From Congregibacter variabilis (GTDB lineage: Bacteria > Pseudomonadota > Gammaproteobacteria > Pseudomonadales > Halieaceae), in the NCBI RefSeq assembly GCF_045689235.1, contig NZ_CP136864.1, positions 620,001 through 684,000 of the forward strand: DNA of 64,000 bases, written 5' to 3'. This document shows, piece after piece, positions 25,429 to 34,467 of the stretch. Within the stretch, counting starts at the first letter, position 1. Every line of letters begins with the position of its first letter. A program made the position numbers and the translations under genes. Under the pieces are notes generated by a model. That model saw only the letters and a program-made list of their open reading frames with translations, was not told the DNA's origin and did not search any database.

Positions 25429-26763
25429 ATGCAGCTGCTACGCGCGAGTACATTGATAGCCATGTTTGTGCTGAGCGCTTGTACCACCATGCAAAGCGAT
25501 AAAGCCTTGGAGACGCAGGTGTCGACCTCGTCTGCGGCGGAGCTGCTGCCGCCGAGGCCCCATCACAAAGAGCTTGTAGATTTGGGTCCGCCGGTAGATC
25601 TGTGGGACAGAATTCGACGTCAGCTGGAGTTCCATACCCTCCACAACGCCCGCATCGGCAGTGCGCGGGAGTATTACCTCAAACAAGCTCGCTACTTCGA
25701 GTTGGTAGGTCCTCGGGCAGAGCGTTATCTCTTCCATCTGGTGAACGAGGTAGAAGCACGCGACATGCCTATCGAAATTGCCCTGCTGCCCTTTGTCGAG
25801 AGTGCAATGAATCCGTTTGCTATTTCGAACCAACGCGCGGCAGGGCTTTGGCAGATAATGCCGGGAACGGCAGATGATCTTGGCGTCCGCCGGGACTGGT
25901 GGTTCGACGGTCGCCTGGATGTTCGCGATTCCACGACTCACGCTCTGAACTACCTGGAGTCCATGAACGAAGACTTTGACGGAGACTGGCTTCTCACTCT
26001 TGCCGCGTACAACTCCGGTAAGGGTCGCGTTCAGCGGGCTATCAAACGAAACAAGAGTCAGGGAAAGCCTGTGGATTACTGGTCCCTGGATTTGCCTCGA
26101 GAAACACGTCGTTACGTGCCTCGATTGATTGCTCTAAGTACCATCGTCGCTTTCGACCAAGCCTTGGAAGTCAGTCTGCCACAAATCCCTAATGCCCCCG
26201 CTTTTGCGGCCATTGATACTGCTGGGCAGGTAGAAATGCTCCGCGCGGCGGAACTTGCAGGATTGGAACTTGTGGAGCTGCGCAGTTTTAATCCGGGGCA
26301 GCTGCGCTGGGCGACTGCACCCAACGGGGATGGAAAGTTGCTTGTGCCCGTCTCCATCGCGGAGTCCCTTGCAACGACACTTGCCGAGCTTCCGGATTCC
26401 CAACGGGTCACCTGGCAGCATTACCGGATACGTCGCGGCGACAGTCTTATACGCATTGCCAAAAACTTTGACACGCAAGTGGGCTTACTGCGCGAGGTCA
26501 ACAACCTTAACGGCAATCTCATTCGTGCCGGTGATACTTTAATGATTCCCGATAGCGCGGCCTGGCAGCAGAGTCTGGCATTGGCTGAAAGCGGCAGCAC
26601 AGGCGTGCGCCGGGGTTACACCGTGCGTCGTGGTGACTCGCTTTACGAGATCGCACTGCGTTTCGATGTCACCATCGTAGATATCATTAGCTGGAACAAA
26701 TTGGACCCGGGCCGCTATCTACAACCGGGACAGTCGTTGACGCTGTATCTGGCCGGCGACTAA
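25429..26763 (+). CDS. mltD: Membrane-bound lytic murein transglycosylase D
   Basis: A 444-residue lipoprotein. The signal peptide ends in the lipobox LSAC (Cys18), so it is anchored in the outer membrane. The lytic transglycosylase domain follows, with catalytic Glu in LLPFVESAMNPFAISNQRAAGLWQIMP and AAYNSGKGRVQRAI. Two LysM peptidoglycan-binding repeats close the protein (YRIRRGDSLIRIAKNFD and YTVRRGDSLYEIALRFD). It cuts glycan strands to 1,6-anhydro ends. ATG 25429 gives the lipoprotein signal; AAGGA lies upstream inside the gloB end. An earlier ATG at 25408 overlaps gloB and is less likely. Confidence 0.95.
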   Translation: MQLLRASTLIAMFVLSACTTMQSDKALETQVSTSSAAELLPPRPHHKELVDLGPPVDLWDRIRRQLEFHTLHNARIGSAREYYLKQARYFELVGPRAERYLFHLVNEVEARDMPIEIALLPFVESAMNPFAISNQRAAGLWQIMPGTADDLGVRRDWWFDGRLDVRDSTTHALNYLESMNEDFDGDWLLTLAAYNSGKGRVQRAIKRNKSQGKPVDYWSLDLPRETRRYVPRLIALSTIVAFDQALEVSLPQIPNAPAFAAIDTAGQVEMLRAAELAGLELVELRSFNPGQLRWATAPNGDGKLLVPVSIAESLATTLAELPDSQRVTWQHYRIRRGDSLIRIAKNFDTQVGLLREVNNLNGNLIRAGDTLMIPDSAAWQQSLALAESGSTGVRRGYTVRRGDSLYEIALRFDVTIVDIISWNKLDPGRYLQPGQSLTLYLAGD

Positions 26764-26791
26764 GGTCGCGCGGTGCAAAAGCGTCGAGCCC

Positions 26792-29700
26792 CTAGTGACT
26801 TTGCTCTTTTTTGATATTGAAAAACAGGGCGTAAAGCGTAGGTACCACGGTCAAGGTCAACACCGACGCAAATCCGAGACCGGCCATGATCGTGACCGAC
26901 ATATTTGTAAAGAACACGTCGGACAATAATGGAATAAGCCCCAGAATAGTCGTACCGGCGGCCAAAACAACGGGCCGGGCACGAGACACTGCCGAGTCCA
27001 GGATCGCATTGTAGGGGTCGTTTCCTTCAGCTATCTGCTGGTCAATCTCCTCAATCAGCACGATGGCATTCTTGATTAGCAGGCCTATCAAGGACAGGGC
27101 ACCGAGCATGGACATAAAGTCGAATGCGCCGTTGGTGGCCAACAAGCCCGCGCTGATCCCCACTACTGCCAGAGGCACCGTCAGCCAGATAATCAGTGGC
27201 TGGCGCAGCTTGCCAAAGAGCACAATGCTAGTGAGTATCATCAGCAAAATACCGACCGGCAGTGAACGCCCTAAGCCCTGCTGCGCGTTGGCATTATCTT
27301 CGTACTCTCCACCCCAGGACAGAGAGTAGCCCGGAGGCAACTCGATGTTTTCAATTTGCGGCCGTATACGTTCAAAGAGCGGCGTCGCCAATTCGCCCTT
27401 GGGGTTGCAGGAGGCAATAATCGTCTGAATGCGATTACGCCCGCGCAGCAGCGCATTTTCCCAGTCGGTGCGATACCCCGATATCACTGACGAAGCGGGC
27501 ACTGTTTTTCCAAGTACCGCGCTCCAAATCTGCACATCACGCATGGCATCTACATCAACTCTCTCGCTCTCGGTGGCACGCATCTTTAGAGGGAGCACCC
27601 GATTGCCGTCTCGATAGCTGCCTGCCGGCATACCGTCAAAAGCGAACTTCATGGCATCGCCAAGATCTTCTCGACTGATGCCCAACTGCCGGCCAACTTG
27701 CTCATTAAACACAGGCGTCACTAACTTCACGGGCGAGCGCCAGTCGTTACGAATATCCACGGCTTCGTAATCATTGCGCATGATCTTCTCGGCCTGCTCT
27801 GATAGCTGCCTCAGCACTGTTGCATCAGGCCCGGAAAAGCGCGCCTCAATTTTTGCATCACGGCCGGGCCCTATGCGCAGGGATTTGACTATAGGATCAA
27901 TCCAGGGTGCCTCAGTGCGAAGTTTCTCTGAGATCAAAACCTGCAGGGAATGTACCTGATCGGGATCGTCGGTGCGCACGATAATCTGGCTGTACGCCGG
28001 GGTGGGTTCCCGCGCGTCATAAACCAATGTAAAACGCTGGTGGGCCCCGCCCACAACTGTCGTTGTCTGCACCACCCCGGGTTGCTCTCTGAGGTATGCG
28101 GCCAAAGCCAGAGTGTCATCCCGGGTTTTGCGAATATCAGATCCTTCTGGCTCATAGACATCAACAAAAAACAGTGGTGTGCTGGATGCGGGGAAAAACC
28201 CACTTTTGACCTGCCCAAAGCCGATGACGCCCAGGACAAATAGTCCGACAACAAGCGCCAAGGTCACTTTTCGATAATCCACGGCCAGGGCTACTACACG
28301 CCGGTAGCCGCGAAAAACGGCGCCAGCGTAGGGATCCAGGTCCTGCTCGGGGCCACCGGGCTTCAGCAACAGCGCGCATAGTAGTGGCGTGGTGCTGACC
28401 GCAGTTATCCAGCTGAGCGACAAGGAAATCAGGATTACGTAAAACAGGGAGCCGGCAAACTCTCCGGTGTTATCCGGTGACAGCCCGATGGCTGAAAAGG
28501 CGAGAATTCCAATGGCAGTGCCGCCTAATAGCGCCCATAAGGTTTTGCCCACTGCCTCGGTAGCCGCTTCCAATGCCTTCATACCCGACTGCATGCGGAC
28601 CTGCATGCCCTCGGCCACCACAATGGCGTTATCCACGAGCATGCCTAAGGCAATCACCAGCGCCCCCAGTGAGATGCGCTGCAGCTCGATACCAAACAAA
28701 TACATCAGCAATAGCGTACCGGCGACGGTTATCAGTAGCACCGAGCCGATGATCAGTCCCGAGCGCAGCCCCATGAATACCAGTAGAACGGCGATAACGA
28801 TGGCCACGGCCTGGGCAACGCTAATGATGAATCCTCCCACTGACTTCTCGACTTCAGCCGGTTGATCGTAGACCGCCTCCAGGGACATGCCTACGGGGAT
28901 GAGCGTTTGTAATTCGCTGATTCGCGCGTTTAAACGTTTACCCACTTCCACCACGTTTTCGCCCTGTGCCATGCTGATTCCAACGCTGAGCGCTGGTTGA
29001 CCGTTGTGGTAGTACAGTTTCACGGGGACGGCTTCATAGGCCCGCGTAATAGTGGCGATATCCCGAAGGCGCACGAGGCTGCGGTCTTGCGAGGAGATGA
29101 GAACGTCGCCAATCTCCTGAACCGAGTCGAACTCCCCGGTGGGTTTGATCCGCAGGTAATCATCACCTACACGCGCGTTACCCGCATCGACAACAGAGTT
29201 CTGGGAGCCGAGCACGCTGGCAATGGCAGCCGGGTCAATGCCCAGTTCGGCCAGGCGCGCGCGTGACATATCGAGGTAAACGACCTCTTGTTGTTCTCCG
29301 TCTATGGAAACCTTGCGAACACCCTTAACCAACACCAGCTGACGTTTCACGTCGTCAGCGACGTCATAAAGGTCACGCCAGGTGTAGCCCTCTCCCGTGA
29401 GCATCAGGTAGACGCCGTATACGTCACCAAAATCATCAATGACTATGGGAGCCTGCGCCCCGGGCGGAAGCTTGGGACGCACGTCAGTTATCTTGCGGCG
29501 AAGTTCGTCAAAAACATTTGGCAGATCCGCAGCACCGTACTCGTCCTTGAATTCGATAGTGATGTCGGACAAGCCCGGCCTCGACACTGACATTTTGAGG
29601 CGCTTTAACTGGGGCAGTTTCTGGATTGCGTCCTCCAGGTGATAGGTCACCTCATCGTGGACCTCCTGCGCAGAGGCACCGGGGTATTGGGTGATGATCT

Positions 29701-29836
29701 TCGCCATTTTGATGGTGAAGGCAGGATCTTCGAGTTTGCCCATCTTCTGAAAGCCGAAAATGCCTCCAGCCACCATAATCACAACGACCAGCCACGAGAT
29801 CACCGGTGTGCGAACCGAATAGGCGCCAATACTCAT
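26792..29836 (-). CDS. RND-family efflux pump permease
   Basis: A 1014-residue inner-membrane proton-driven pump of the AcrB type: twelve membrane helices in two six-helix halves, each with a large periplasmic loop. The TM4 proton-relay segment reads LGMLVDNAIVVAEGM, so only the first of the two AcrB aspartates is kept (the second is Asn). This is common in a side branch of drug pumps. The TM10 lysine is kept (GLLIKNAIVLIEE). Substrates are likely hydrophobic compounds, not defined. It overlaps the adaptor gene by 4 bp (ATGA). No TolC-type outer-membrane gene is adjacent, so the pump probably uses one encoded elsewhere. Confidence 0.93.
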   Translation of the reverse strand: MSIGAYSVRTPVISWLVVVIMVAGGIFGFQKMGKLEDPAFTIKMAKIITQYPGASAQEVHDEVTYHLEDAIQKLPQLKRLKMSVSRPGLSDITIEFKDEYGAADLPNVFDELRRKITDVRPKLPPGAQAPIVIDDFGDVYGVYLMLTGEGYTWRDLYDVADDVKRQLVLVKGVRKVSIDGEQQEVVYLDMSRARLAELGIDPAAIASVLGSQNSVVDAGNARVGDDYLRIKPTGEFDSVQEIGDVLISSQDRSLVRLRDIATITRAYEAVPVKLYYHNGQPALSVGISMAQGENVVEVGKRLNARISELQTLIPVGMSLEAVYDQPAEVEKSVGGFIISVAQAVAIVIAVLLVFMGLRSGLIIGSVLLITVAGTLLLMYLFGIELQRISLGALVIALGMLVDNAIVVAEGMQVRMQSGMKALEAATEAVGKTLWALLGGTAIGILAFSAIGLSPDNTGEFAGSLFYVILISLSLSWITAVSTTPLLCALLLKPGGPEQDLDPYAGAVFRGYRRVVALAVDYRKVTLALVVGLFVLGVIGFGQVKSGFFPASSTPLFFVDVYEPEGSDIRKTRDDTLALAAYLREQPGVVQTTTVVGGAHQRFTLVYDAREPTPAYSQIIVRTDDPDQVHSLQVLISEKLRTEAPWIDPIVKSLRIGPGRDAKIEARFSGPDATVLRQLSEQAEKIMRNDYEAVDIRNDWRSPVKLVTPVFNEQVGRQLGISREDLGDAMKFAFDGMPAGSYRDGNRVLPLKMRATESERVDVDAMRDVQIWSAVLGKTVPASSVISGYRTDWENALLRGRNRIQTIIASCNPKGELATPLFERIRPQIENIELPPGYSLSWGGEYEDNANAQQGLGRSLPVGILLMILTSIVLFGKLRQPLIIWLTVPLAVVGISAGLLATNGAFDFMSMLGALSLIGLLIKNAIVLIEEIDQQIAEGNDPYNAILDSAVSRARPVVLAAGTTILGLIPLLSDVFFTNMSVTIMAGLGFASVLTLTVVPTLYALFFNIKKEQSH

Positions 29837-31047
29837 AAATTACTGCTGTCGCTTGAAATGGCCTCGCGAGGAACGGCCTGCTCACCACCGGCCATGCGCG
29901 TGACCTGCATCCCATCAGACAGGTAGCTCGCGCCAACCGCGACAATCTCTTCACCGCCTGTGAGTCCTGAAAGCACCTCGATCATGTCTCCAGAGACCCT
30001 GCCCGTTTCGACGCTGAGGCTTTGTACCTGCATGGTTTCTGGGTCCAACACGAATACTCGGGGCGACAGTGTCGCGTCAGCCTGCACGGCTCTTGCGGGA
30101 ACCCAGGTGGCGACTTCGCTCGACAGGAGGTCGCTAAAATCAACCTCTACCTGCGCAGTCATGCCCGGTAATACCGTGAACTCGTCGGGCTGACGCATGC
30201 TAAAGGTGACGGGGAAAGTCTGGGTGTCGGGGTCAGCCCTTGTCGCAACCTCTTTTAACTCCAGTGCGTAACTGATATTCGGACGGTTATCAAAGGATGC
30301 CATGGCGATCACTTCCGCCGCACGACTCTCCTGGAGGGGCCCGCTGGAAAGCTCATCTTCACCACCACTACTGACACTGCGGATAACTGACTCGGGCATT
30401 GCAATAATCACATCGAGCAGTTCAGTGTCCTGTAGATAAACGATGCTCTGTTTGGCGCGAATCTCCTCAAAGTTATCGACATAACGCCGGGCTATTCGGC
30501 CCCTAAACGGAGCGCGCAGTGTTGCGTAGCTCAGATCAGCTTTTGCCTGCGCCAAAGCTGCCCGTGCGGAGCGAAAGTCAGCCTCCATACGATCGTAGTC
30601 CAATTGGGAAATACTGCCTGAACCAATAAGTTCGCCGGCGCGGCGGAAGTTGCGCTCGGTGTTTTCAAAGACCGCTTCGCGGTCCTCCAAGGTGTTTTTA
30701 AAGTCCGTAGCATCGAGCTGAGCAAGTATCTGCTGTGCTTCTACAACCTCACCCTCGCGGATAGGAAGTGATTCGAGCTGGCCCGACACGCGAAACGATA
30801 GCTCCGCTTGCGTGGCAGCCTCGATAGTTGCGGGAAACTGGCGAATCTCCGCGCCAAGACTTGTATCAACCGTAAACAGCTTTACCGGACGGGAGCTAGC
30901 GGTTTGCTCGGGAGCCGGGGGCTCAGAGCACCCGCTCAAGCTCAAGGCCAGTACCAAGAGCGCGCTAATGGCTGTCTCAGGTCTTAATACCCTGACCGTA
31001 CGCAAGCGAAAATTCAGGCGGGCATTGAAAAATCGTGGCTGTTTCAT
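29833..31047 (-). CDS. RND efflux periplasmic adaptor (membrane fusion protein), lipoprotein
   Basis: A 404-residue HlyD/AcrA-type adaptor. After a long basic start the signal helix ends in the lipobox LSGC (residue 40), giving a lipid anchor. The barrel-sandwich/lipoyl halves (SFRVSGQLESLPIREGEVVEAQQILAQLD and YATLRAPFRGRIARRYVDNFEEI) flank a short coiled-coil hairpin, and a beta-barrel and membrane-proximal domain follow. It bridges the permease and an outer-membrane channel. First gene of the two-gene pump operon; a TATAAT box lies about 33 nt upstream of the start. Confidence 0.93.
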   Translation of the reverse strand: MKQPRFFNARLNFRLRTVRVLRPETAISALLVLALSLSGCSEPPAPEQTASSRPVKLFTVDTSLGAEIRQFPATIEAATQAELSFRVSGQLESLPIREGEVVEAQQILAQLDATDFKNTLEDREAVFENTERNFRRAGELIGSGSISQLDYDRMEADFRSARAALAQAKADLSYATLRAPFRGRIARRYVDNFEEIRAKQSIVYLQDTELLDVIIAMPESVIRSVSSGGEDELSSGPLQESRAAEVIAMASFDNRPNISYALELKEVATRADPDTQTFPVTFSMRQPDEFTVLPGMTAQVEVDFSDLLSSEVATWVPARAVQADATLSPRVFVLDPETMQVQSLSVETGRVSGDMIEVLSGLTGGEEIVAVGASYLSDGMQVTRMAGGEQAVPREAISSDSSNL

Positions 31048-31079
31048 GCTGTACGGTGCTCGTTGGTTTAACCTTGGGC

Positions 31080-31085
31080 ATTATA
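31080..31085 (-). promoter_or_regulatory. Possible -10 box of the RND pump operon
   Basis: On the - strand a perfect TATAAT occurs 33 nt before the adaptor ATG. No good -35 sequence lies 16-18 nt upstream, so it may need an activator. Position is the main support. Confidence 0.3.
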
Positions 31086-31158
31086 AGAGGCAAGCGTCGG
31101 CATTGCCCAGTTGTGCCAGATCGCAGGAACATCTGTTTGTGCTGCAACAACTTTAGGC

Positions 31159-34100
31159 TCACGCCACGGATTCGACGTACTTGCCCAGTGCCGGGAAGTA
31201 CAATGCACTGCGAACAGGTTCTGAGAAACGCGCCGCAAGCGCTTCGGCGTAGGCAGCTAACTGTGGTGCGTAGCATGCCAGCTCTGCGGCGAAAAACTGC
31301 TCCAGGGACTGTCCCGCAGTGGGTGTACTGGTTTTATAGTCCACAACCCAGCGCTCTTGCCGTGCCTCGTCCACAAAGCTGTAGTCCAGGACCAGTTGTT
31401 GTGCACCGCCTTCGCCGGATGTTGTGAGAGCCAGTTCTGCCGCACGCTCTGGCCGCTCAGGCGATAGCATCCATTGCGCCCAGGGGTCGGCCAGAACGCG
31501 GTCAATCATCGCACGGCCCTGTGTTTCCATCTGCCCCAAAGAGCTGCTGTCTACCCCTGCATCCAGCAAAGCGACCCTAAGTAAGGCACTAAGTGCCGAG
31601 TCGCATTGCTCGGGCAATTGATCGCGATAGACCAAAGCTTCGAGACAGCGGTGCACTGCGGTACCGAAAGCCCGGGCGGAATAGTTTTGCGACAGCTGCA
31701 AACTTTGCGCGAGCGAATCCTGCGGCGTTGCCGGGATCAGCGGAAGCTCTCGAAGGCGGCGATAGCCAGAACTTGCTGTATCGCTCGCAGGCTCCTCGAC
31801 GAAAACAACGGACACATCGACCCTCGACTCGATGGTCGGCCAGATAACGCTAAGGAGTGAACCGGCGCCCGGTACGCGGTGCTCTTCTTTTGCTTCGTCG
31901 TAACTGAGCGTCGCACCTAACCACAGATAATCTGCAGCTCGGGTGCAGCCGACGTAAAACAAACGAGTAGCTTCACATTCGCGTTTTTGCTTGGCCTGAG
32001 CTTTGAGATAATCGTATAGGCGCGGACGCTGTCCGCCTTCGGCGTTTGCCCGTATGTCCAGCAGAAAAGCCGGAGGTGCACCGGGAAGTACGAACTCATC
32101 CCAAAGCAGTAATTCGCGATCCTGTCCCGCCGTGTTTTTCGCCAAGGCCGGAATAAAGACCCAATCAAACTCCAGGCCTTTTGCCTTGTGCAGGGTCATC
32201 ACTTGAACCTTGCAGCGCTCATCTCCGGGGGATGCATACAGCGTTTCCATGGCTTCGCTGAGCACTCGTCCATTGAGAGCTTGTTGCTGGACTTCCAGTT
32301 CCTCAAGGCACTGGAAAAATCGCTCAGCGTCGCGAATATCTGCCTGCGTATTCAGGCACCCTGCGCCGTGAAGAAGCAACCAGCACTGTTCGACCCACAC
32401 GCGCAGGGCAAGACGGTCACGGTAATGATCAGCCCAGTTGAGCATATTCAAAAGCTGAGCTATGCGCTCCTGCGCGCCCATGGACAAACGAGCGTAATCC
32501 GGTGAGCGAGTAAGGTCCGAATCCGTTAAATCTGCCGCGGTGGGGCAAATCATCGACATCAACAGTAGATCGGCATTATCCAGCGCGATGGACGGACAGC
32601 GCAGAAGCGCTAACCATGAGTAACGGTCAAAGCGGTCACACAAAACGGTACTCAGTGTGAGCAGGTCACGGATAAGTGGTCGTTGAGCCAAGGTATCCAG
32701 ATCCTTGGCTGCTGCGTCTATACCCCGCTCGCGCAGTGCCAACAAAATCGGACGGAGTTGACTTCTAGAGCGGCCAAGTATCGCTATGCTCCTCACCCGC
32801 TCATCGGCAACGCCCTCTTCGAGTCGTGCACAAAGCGCTGCGATTTCTGCTTCGCCAGCCCCCTCGCCGGTAAAGAGCGCAATCTCTGGCTCAGTACCGG
32901 GTTCTCTTGCCGCCGTCGCCGGACGGTACTGCACGGCGCCTAACTGGGCATCGTCAGCTGCGGGAAAACCCGCCTCAAAATGACTGTTGGTCCATTCCAC
33001 CAGGCCCTGCTGGCTACGAAAATTTACGCTCAGATCCAGCGCCGTTAAATTGAGGTCGCCAATGCCCTCGTTGCGCGCCTTGATGAACAGGCCGACGTTG
33101 GCTTCGCGAAAACCGTAGATCGACTGCATGGCATCGCCAACCAAAAGAAGTGTTCGAGGATTCTCGGGATTTTCGGTGTTGTGTTCCTGCCAACCGCGCG
33201 TCAGGCGACGAATCAACTCAAACTGCACGGATGATGTGTCCTGGAATTCGTCGACCAGCAAATGATCTATGGCGTGATCAAGGCGCAGGGCAATATCCGT
33301 AGGCTCGTCATCACTACCCAGTGCTGTGAGTGCCGCCAAAGCTATCTGTGCGTGATCCACTTCTCCTGATTGCTGAAAGACAAGCAGGAGTTCGGCCCCC
33401 AGTCGTGGCAGGAGCCGGGTGAGTGCGGCCAAGACGTCCCAGTGCTCGGGTTCTTCGTCGACATCCGGCAGGAGCAACACTTGCCGCAGGTCTGACATTA
33501 GTGACGGTTGACCGTCTGCCGCCAGAGCAGCAAGCAGAGCAAGCATTTGCTGTTTTCGCTCGGTGGGTTCTCCCGCGCCGGGCGGAAAGCCATTGTTTTT
33601 GTTGACTGCTTTTCGCCATTCTCCCTTTCCAGTGAGTAACAGCGTGGCCACCGTTCTCCAGGCACCCAGATCCTGGCTCTTGGGCGAGAACACAACAGCC
33701 GTGCCTAGCTGCTCTGACTGATAACGCATTAGGGTCTCGAGCTCGCTCAGGTGCTCATGGAAACCACGCCGCAATTCCTCGATGCGGTAAAGCACCAGGG
33801 CTTGGGTGATTTCCAGCAAACTGCGCCGGTCCGCATCGCGAAGGCCGGCGCCACCAAAAACGGGTTGCCACTGCTCGCGGCGCTGTAAAAGACCCGATAA
33901 AAGCTCTACTGCGGTCTCCCAGTCGTTGTCCAGATGAAGCAGTAAGGTTTCGATGTCCCGTGTTTGCCCATCCCCTCCCCGCGCCAGTTCGCGATGGAGA
34001 AACCGTTCTATGGCTTCCCGGAATAAAGGTCTGCTGTCATCGGTGGTGGCAACCTGCCCGCCGCAGCCACTGAGCACTGGCATTTGTCGCGTAAGATAGC

Positions 34101-34467
34101 CACAGAAGCTGTCAATGGTTTGTATGCGCAGGCGCGAAGGGTTGGCAAGCAGACCCCAATCCAGAGTGGCGTCGTGCTCCCGCACTGTATGCGCCGCAGC
34201 TAGAAGTGCCTCTTCATGAGGATTGTTTGCGGTCACTCCTTGCTCTGCGTCCCGCAGGGCATTGACCACTCGGGCACGCATTTCTGCTGCGGCTTTACGG
34301 GTAAAAGTGATTGCCACCACACGCTCGGGTTCGCTGACACGTGCCAGCAAGCCCAAAAAGCGTCGCACCAGTAGAGCAGTTTTTCCCGAACCGGCCGGTG
34401 CGCTTACGCAAAACGACTCCTGCGGATCCACGGACCGTTCTCGCGCATTGATATCGACGGGAATCAT
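31159..34467 (-). CDS. AddA/RecB-like UvrD-family helicase-nuclease
   Basis: A 1102-residue superfamily 1A helicase with a C-terminal nuclease. Walker A is APAGSGKT (residues 23-30). VDEFQDTSSVQFELI is the Walker B, and VQVMTLHKAKGLEFDWVFIP and LFYVGCTRAADYLWLG are helicase motifs V-VI. RecB-family nuclease motifs appear near the end (YSFVDEARQERWVVDYKTSTP). With the AddB-like partner, which it overlaps by 4 bp, it should form a double-strand-break resection enzyme. I leave the symbol blank because proteobacterial pairs of this kind differ from both Bacillus AddAB and RecBCD. Confidence 0.9.
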   Translation of the reverse strand: MIPVDINARERSVDPQESFCVSAPAGSGKTALLVRRFLGLLARVSEPERVVAITFTRKAAAEMRARVVNALRDAEQGVTANNPHEEALLAAAHTVREHDATLDWGLLANPSRLRIQTIDSFCGYLTRQMPVLSGCGGQVATTDDSRPLFREAIERFLHRELARGGDGQTRDIETLLLHLDNDWETAVELLSGLLQRREQWQPVFGGAGLRDADRRSLLEITQALVLYRIEELRRGFHEHLSELETLMRYQSEQLGTAVVFSPKSQDLGAWRTVATLLLTGKGEWRKAVNKNNGFPPGAGEPTERKQQMLALLAALAADGQPSLMSDLRQVLLLPDVDEEPEHWDVLAALTRLLPRLGAELLLVFQQSGEVDHAQIALAALTALGSDDEPTDIALRLDHAIDHLLVDEFQDTSSVQFELIRRLTRGWQEHNTENPENPRTLLLVGDAMQSIYGFREANVGLFIKARNEGIGDLNLTALDLSVNFRSQQGLVEWTNSHFEAGFPAADDAQLGAVQYRPATAAREPGTEPEIALFTGEGAGEAEIAALCARLEEGVADERVRSIAILGRSRSQLRPILLALRERGIDAAAKDLDTLAQRPLIRDLLTLSTVLCDRFDRYSWLALLRCPSIALDNADLLLMSMICPTAADLTDSDLTRSPDYARLSMGAQERIAQLLNMLNWADHYRDRLALRVWVEQCWLLLHGAGCLNTQADIRDAERFFQCLEELEVQQQALNGRVLSEAMETLYASPGDERCKVQVMTLHKAKGLEFDWVFIPALAKNTAGQDRELLLWDEFVLPGAPPAFLLDIRANAEGGQRPRLYDYLKAQAKQKRECEATRLFYVGCTRAADYLWLGATLSYDEAKEEHRVPGAGSLLSVIWPTIESRVDVSVVFVEEPASDTASSGYRRLRELPLIPATPQDSLAQSLQLSQNYSARAFGTAVHRCLEALVYRDQLPEQCDSALSALLRVALLDAGVDSSSLGQMETQGRAMIDRVLADPWAQWMLSPERPERAAELALTTSGEGGAQQLVLDYSFVDEARQERWVVDYKTSTPTAGQSLEQFFAAELACYAPQLAAYAEALAARFSEPVRSALYFPALGKYVESVA

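Noticed and set aside
26783..26812. GAGC...GCTC with six T as a terminator of mltD
   Set aside because: Stem is only four pairs with a 16-nt loop, and the T-run is coding sequence for the Lys-Lys end of the RND permease.
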